Source of the DNA: CAYJBH01 sp964368815
Lineage (GTDB): Bacteria; Bacillota; Clostridia; Oscillospirales; Ruminococcaceae
Assembly (NCBI GenBank): GCA_964368815.1
Contig: CAYJDA010000003.1
Span: 74,570 to 138,569 of the forward strand
Direction of reading: 5' to 3'
Length of the DNA stretch: 64,000 nucleotides
A model generated the notes under the pieces. That model was not told the origin of the DNA. It did not search any database and saw only the letters and a list, made by a program, of their open reading frames with translations. Of this stretch, positions 63,241-64,000 are shown in pieces. The stretch's first letter is position 1. Each line of letters starts with the position of its first letter. The position numbers were made by a program, and so were the translations under genes.

Positions 63241-63774
63241 TTAATGAAAAAAATAGAAAATATCAGCTAAATATTCGTTTGATTGTAATTCAATTTTATA
63301 TGACGGACGTTTATCGTCGCGATGGATATTATAATATTCAAGTTGTGTTTCATCGGTAAACCCTGAAATAAATGTATCATTATTACCCCTTTCTATCATT
63401 TTCTCCTTCAATTCATAAAGACGGTCAGGATGAAAATAAACAAGACAAAAAGGTATATTTTCATCTGTAAAATACCTAATGTTTTCTTCCTTTGAATTAA
63501 ATAATAAAATTTTATCTTCGTGCATAAACTCTTCTGTTTTTTGATGAATATAGGATACTGAATCATGATTAATTATAGGCTTGTTTTTTAAGCCTTTTGT
63601 CTTTTCGTGATTAATCTCATTGATTCCATATTTATGCATCGACTTTAATTTGTCCATATCAACAAACTTTAGATCCATTTTAGCCAATGTTGTTTTCCCT
63701 AAACAGGGAGCACATATATATACTTTAATATCGTAAAGCTTAATATTTGTTTCTTTATTTCTACTTATTATCAT
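63241..63774 (-). CDS. Hypothetical protein with P-loop-like motif
   Basis: 177 residues from ATG at 63774, with GGAG ten bases upstream. The N-terminal KVYICAPCLGKTTLAKM looks like a Walker A loop of a small nucleotide kinase, although the first Gly is replaced. FVDMDKLKS follows, a typical position for an acidic phosphate-acceptor site. Mid-protein FCLVYFHPDRLYELKEKMIERG resembles the LID/helix region of phage-type kinase-like proteins. No named family is recognised. It may be a phage- or element-derived NTPase; no mobile genes are adjacent. Confidence 0.55.
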   Translation of the reverse strand: MIISRNKETNIKLYDIKVYICAPCLGKTTLAKMDLKFVDMDKLKSMHKYGINEINHEKTKGLKNKPIINHDSVSYIHQKTEEFMHEDKILLFNSKEENIRYFTDENIPFCLVYFHPDRLYELKEKMIERGNNDTFISGFTDETQLEYYNIHRDDKRPSYKIELQSNEYLADIFYFFH

Positions 63775-63898
63775 AATATAATTACTCCAAATAATGTATG
63801 CCAGATGCCCACTTCTGGTAAATAGTTGCACTATTTGCTATCAGAAGAACTATTAAAAACAACTCATTTTTTTATCTTTATATTGTCAATACATAACA

Positions 63899-63940
63899 AA
63901 AGTTCGAACATTTATCCAATGTGGCAAATGTTCGAACTTT
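63899..63940 (-). terminator. Terminator downstream of tRNA-Leu
   Basis: Perfect 15-bp inverted repeat (63899-63913 with 63926-63940) with a 12-base loop, eight bases past the tRNA 3' end. On the minus strand it runs into CTTTTGTT. Confidence 0.75.
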
Positions 63941-63947
63941 GTGCTTT

Positions 63948-64000
63948 TGGTGCACCCGAGAGGACTTGAACCTCCACCGAGTTGCCCCGACTAGAACCTG
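63948..64000 (-). tRNA. tRNA-Leu (CAG), 3' part only
   Basis: Minus strand from the window edge reads the anticodon CAG, the 3' anticodon stem GTTCTAG, a long class II variable arm (CGGGGCAACTCGG), the T arm with TTCAAGT loop, and the acceptor strand CGGGTGC followed by A and an encoded CCA. The variable arm and CAGGTTCTAG fit a leucine tRNA. The 5' half lies beyond the window. Confidence 0.82.

Overview
The window looks like a chromosomal segment of a low-GC, spore-forming Firmicute of the class Clostridia, probably a gut-type Oscillospiraceae-like lineage. It carries the complete spoIIIAA-AH operon, spoIIGA-sigE, a gerA-type germinant receptor locus, a SCIFF ranthipeptide with its maturase, a PolC-type replicase and AT-rich intergenic DNA. 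Ten Ns at 17016-17025 mark an assembly gap, so this is a draft or metagenome assembly. No prophage, insertion sequence or CRISPR array was seen.

Layout. 1-6.6 kb (minus): an operon reading prfA, tsaC/sua5, a coaE-lytic transglycosylase fusion, an M18 aminopeptidase, a 43-residue membrane micro-ORF and recD2 (cut by the window edge). 6.8-7.7 kb (plus): an S1-domain protein. 7.7-17.1 kb (minus): one long operon from a clear sigma-A promoter, Asp23/Gls24, nusB, xseA, xseB, ispA, dxs, tlyA, nadK, recN, tyrS. 17.1-21.9 kb (minus): spoIIIAA to spoIIIAH. 22.1-28.3 kb (plus): a surface SGNH hydrolase with FIVAR-like repeats, spoIIGA-sigE, a DUF1292 protein, a probable 6S RNA, a peroxiredoxin-like protein and an NADH oxidase. 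28.3-33.4 kb (minus): a glycosyltransferase with a zinc-ribbon membrane protein, then a gerA receptor locus in which the B and C subunits are one polypeptide, preceded by a good sigma-G promoter. 33.5-40.8 kb (mostly plus): YetF/DUF4363, nrdR (minus), an RluA-type synthase, a lipoprotein, a ZIP transporter, pyrE, citrate synthase and a sugar isomerase-like protein. 40.8-45.6 kb (minus): a Gfo/Idh/MocA dehydrogenase, a second TIM-barrel isomerase, an AraC-type regulator without a normal start codon, a repeat-rich intergenic region and gdhA. 45.7-57.8 kb (plus): a TM2 protein, rnpB, scfA-scfB and the classic pyrH-frr-uppS-cdsA-dxr-rseP-ispG-polC block. 57.8-64 kb: galactonate dehydratase, a hotdog thioesterase, a very large EAL protein, an unknown P-loop-like protein and the 3' part of a tRNA-Leu.

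How it fits together. Isoprenoid precursor supply (dxs, dxr, ispG, ispA, uppS) is split between two operons and feeds cell-wall lipid carrier synthesis. Two mother-cell sporulation modules (sigma-E activation and the SpoIIIA channel) and a forespore germination module sit within 16 kb.

The observations most worth checking are: a PolC lacking the proofreading exonuclease insert; the CoaE-lytic transglycosylase fusion; the GerB-GerC fusion with a retained internal lipobox; a SpoIIGA with DNG in place of the usual DTG/DSG and an apparently leaderless promoter; the AraC gene with GTA where a start codon should be; and a palindromic/direct-repeat element at 44.0-44.24 kb.
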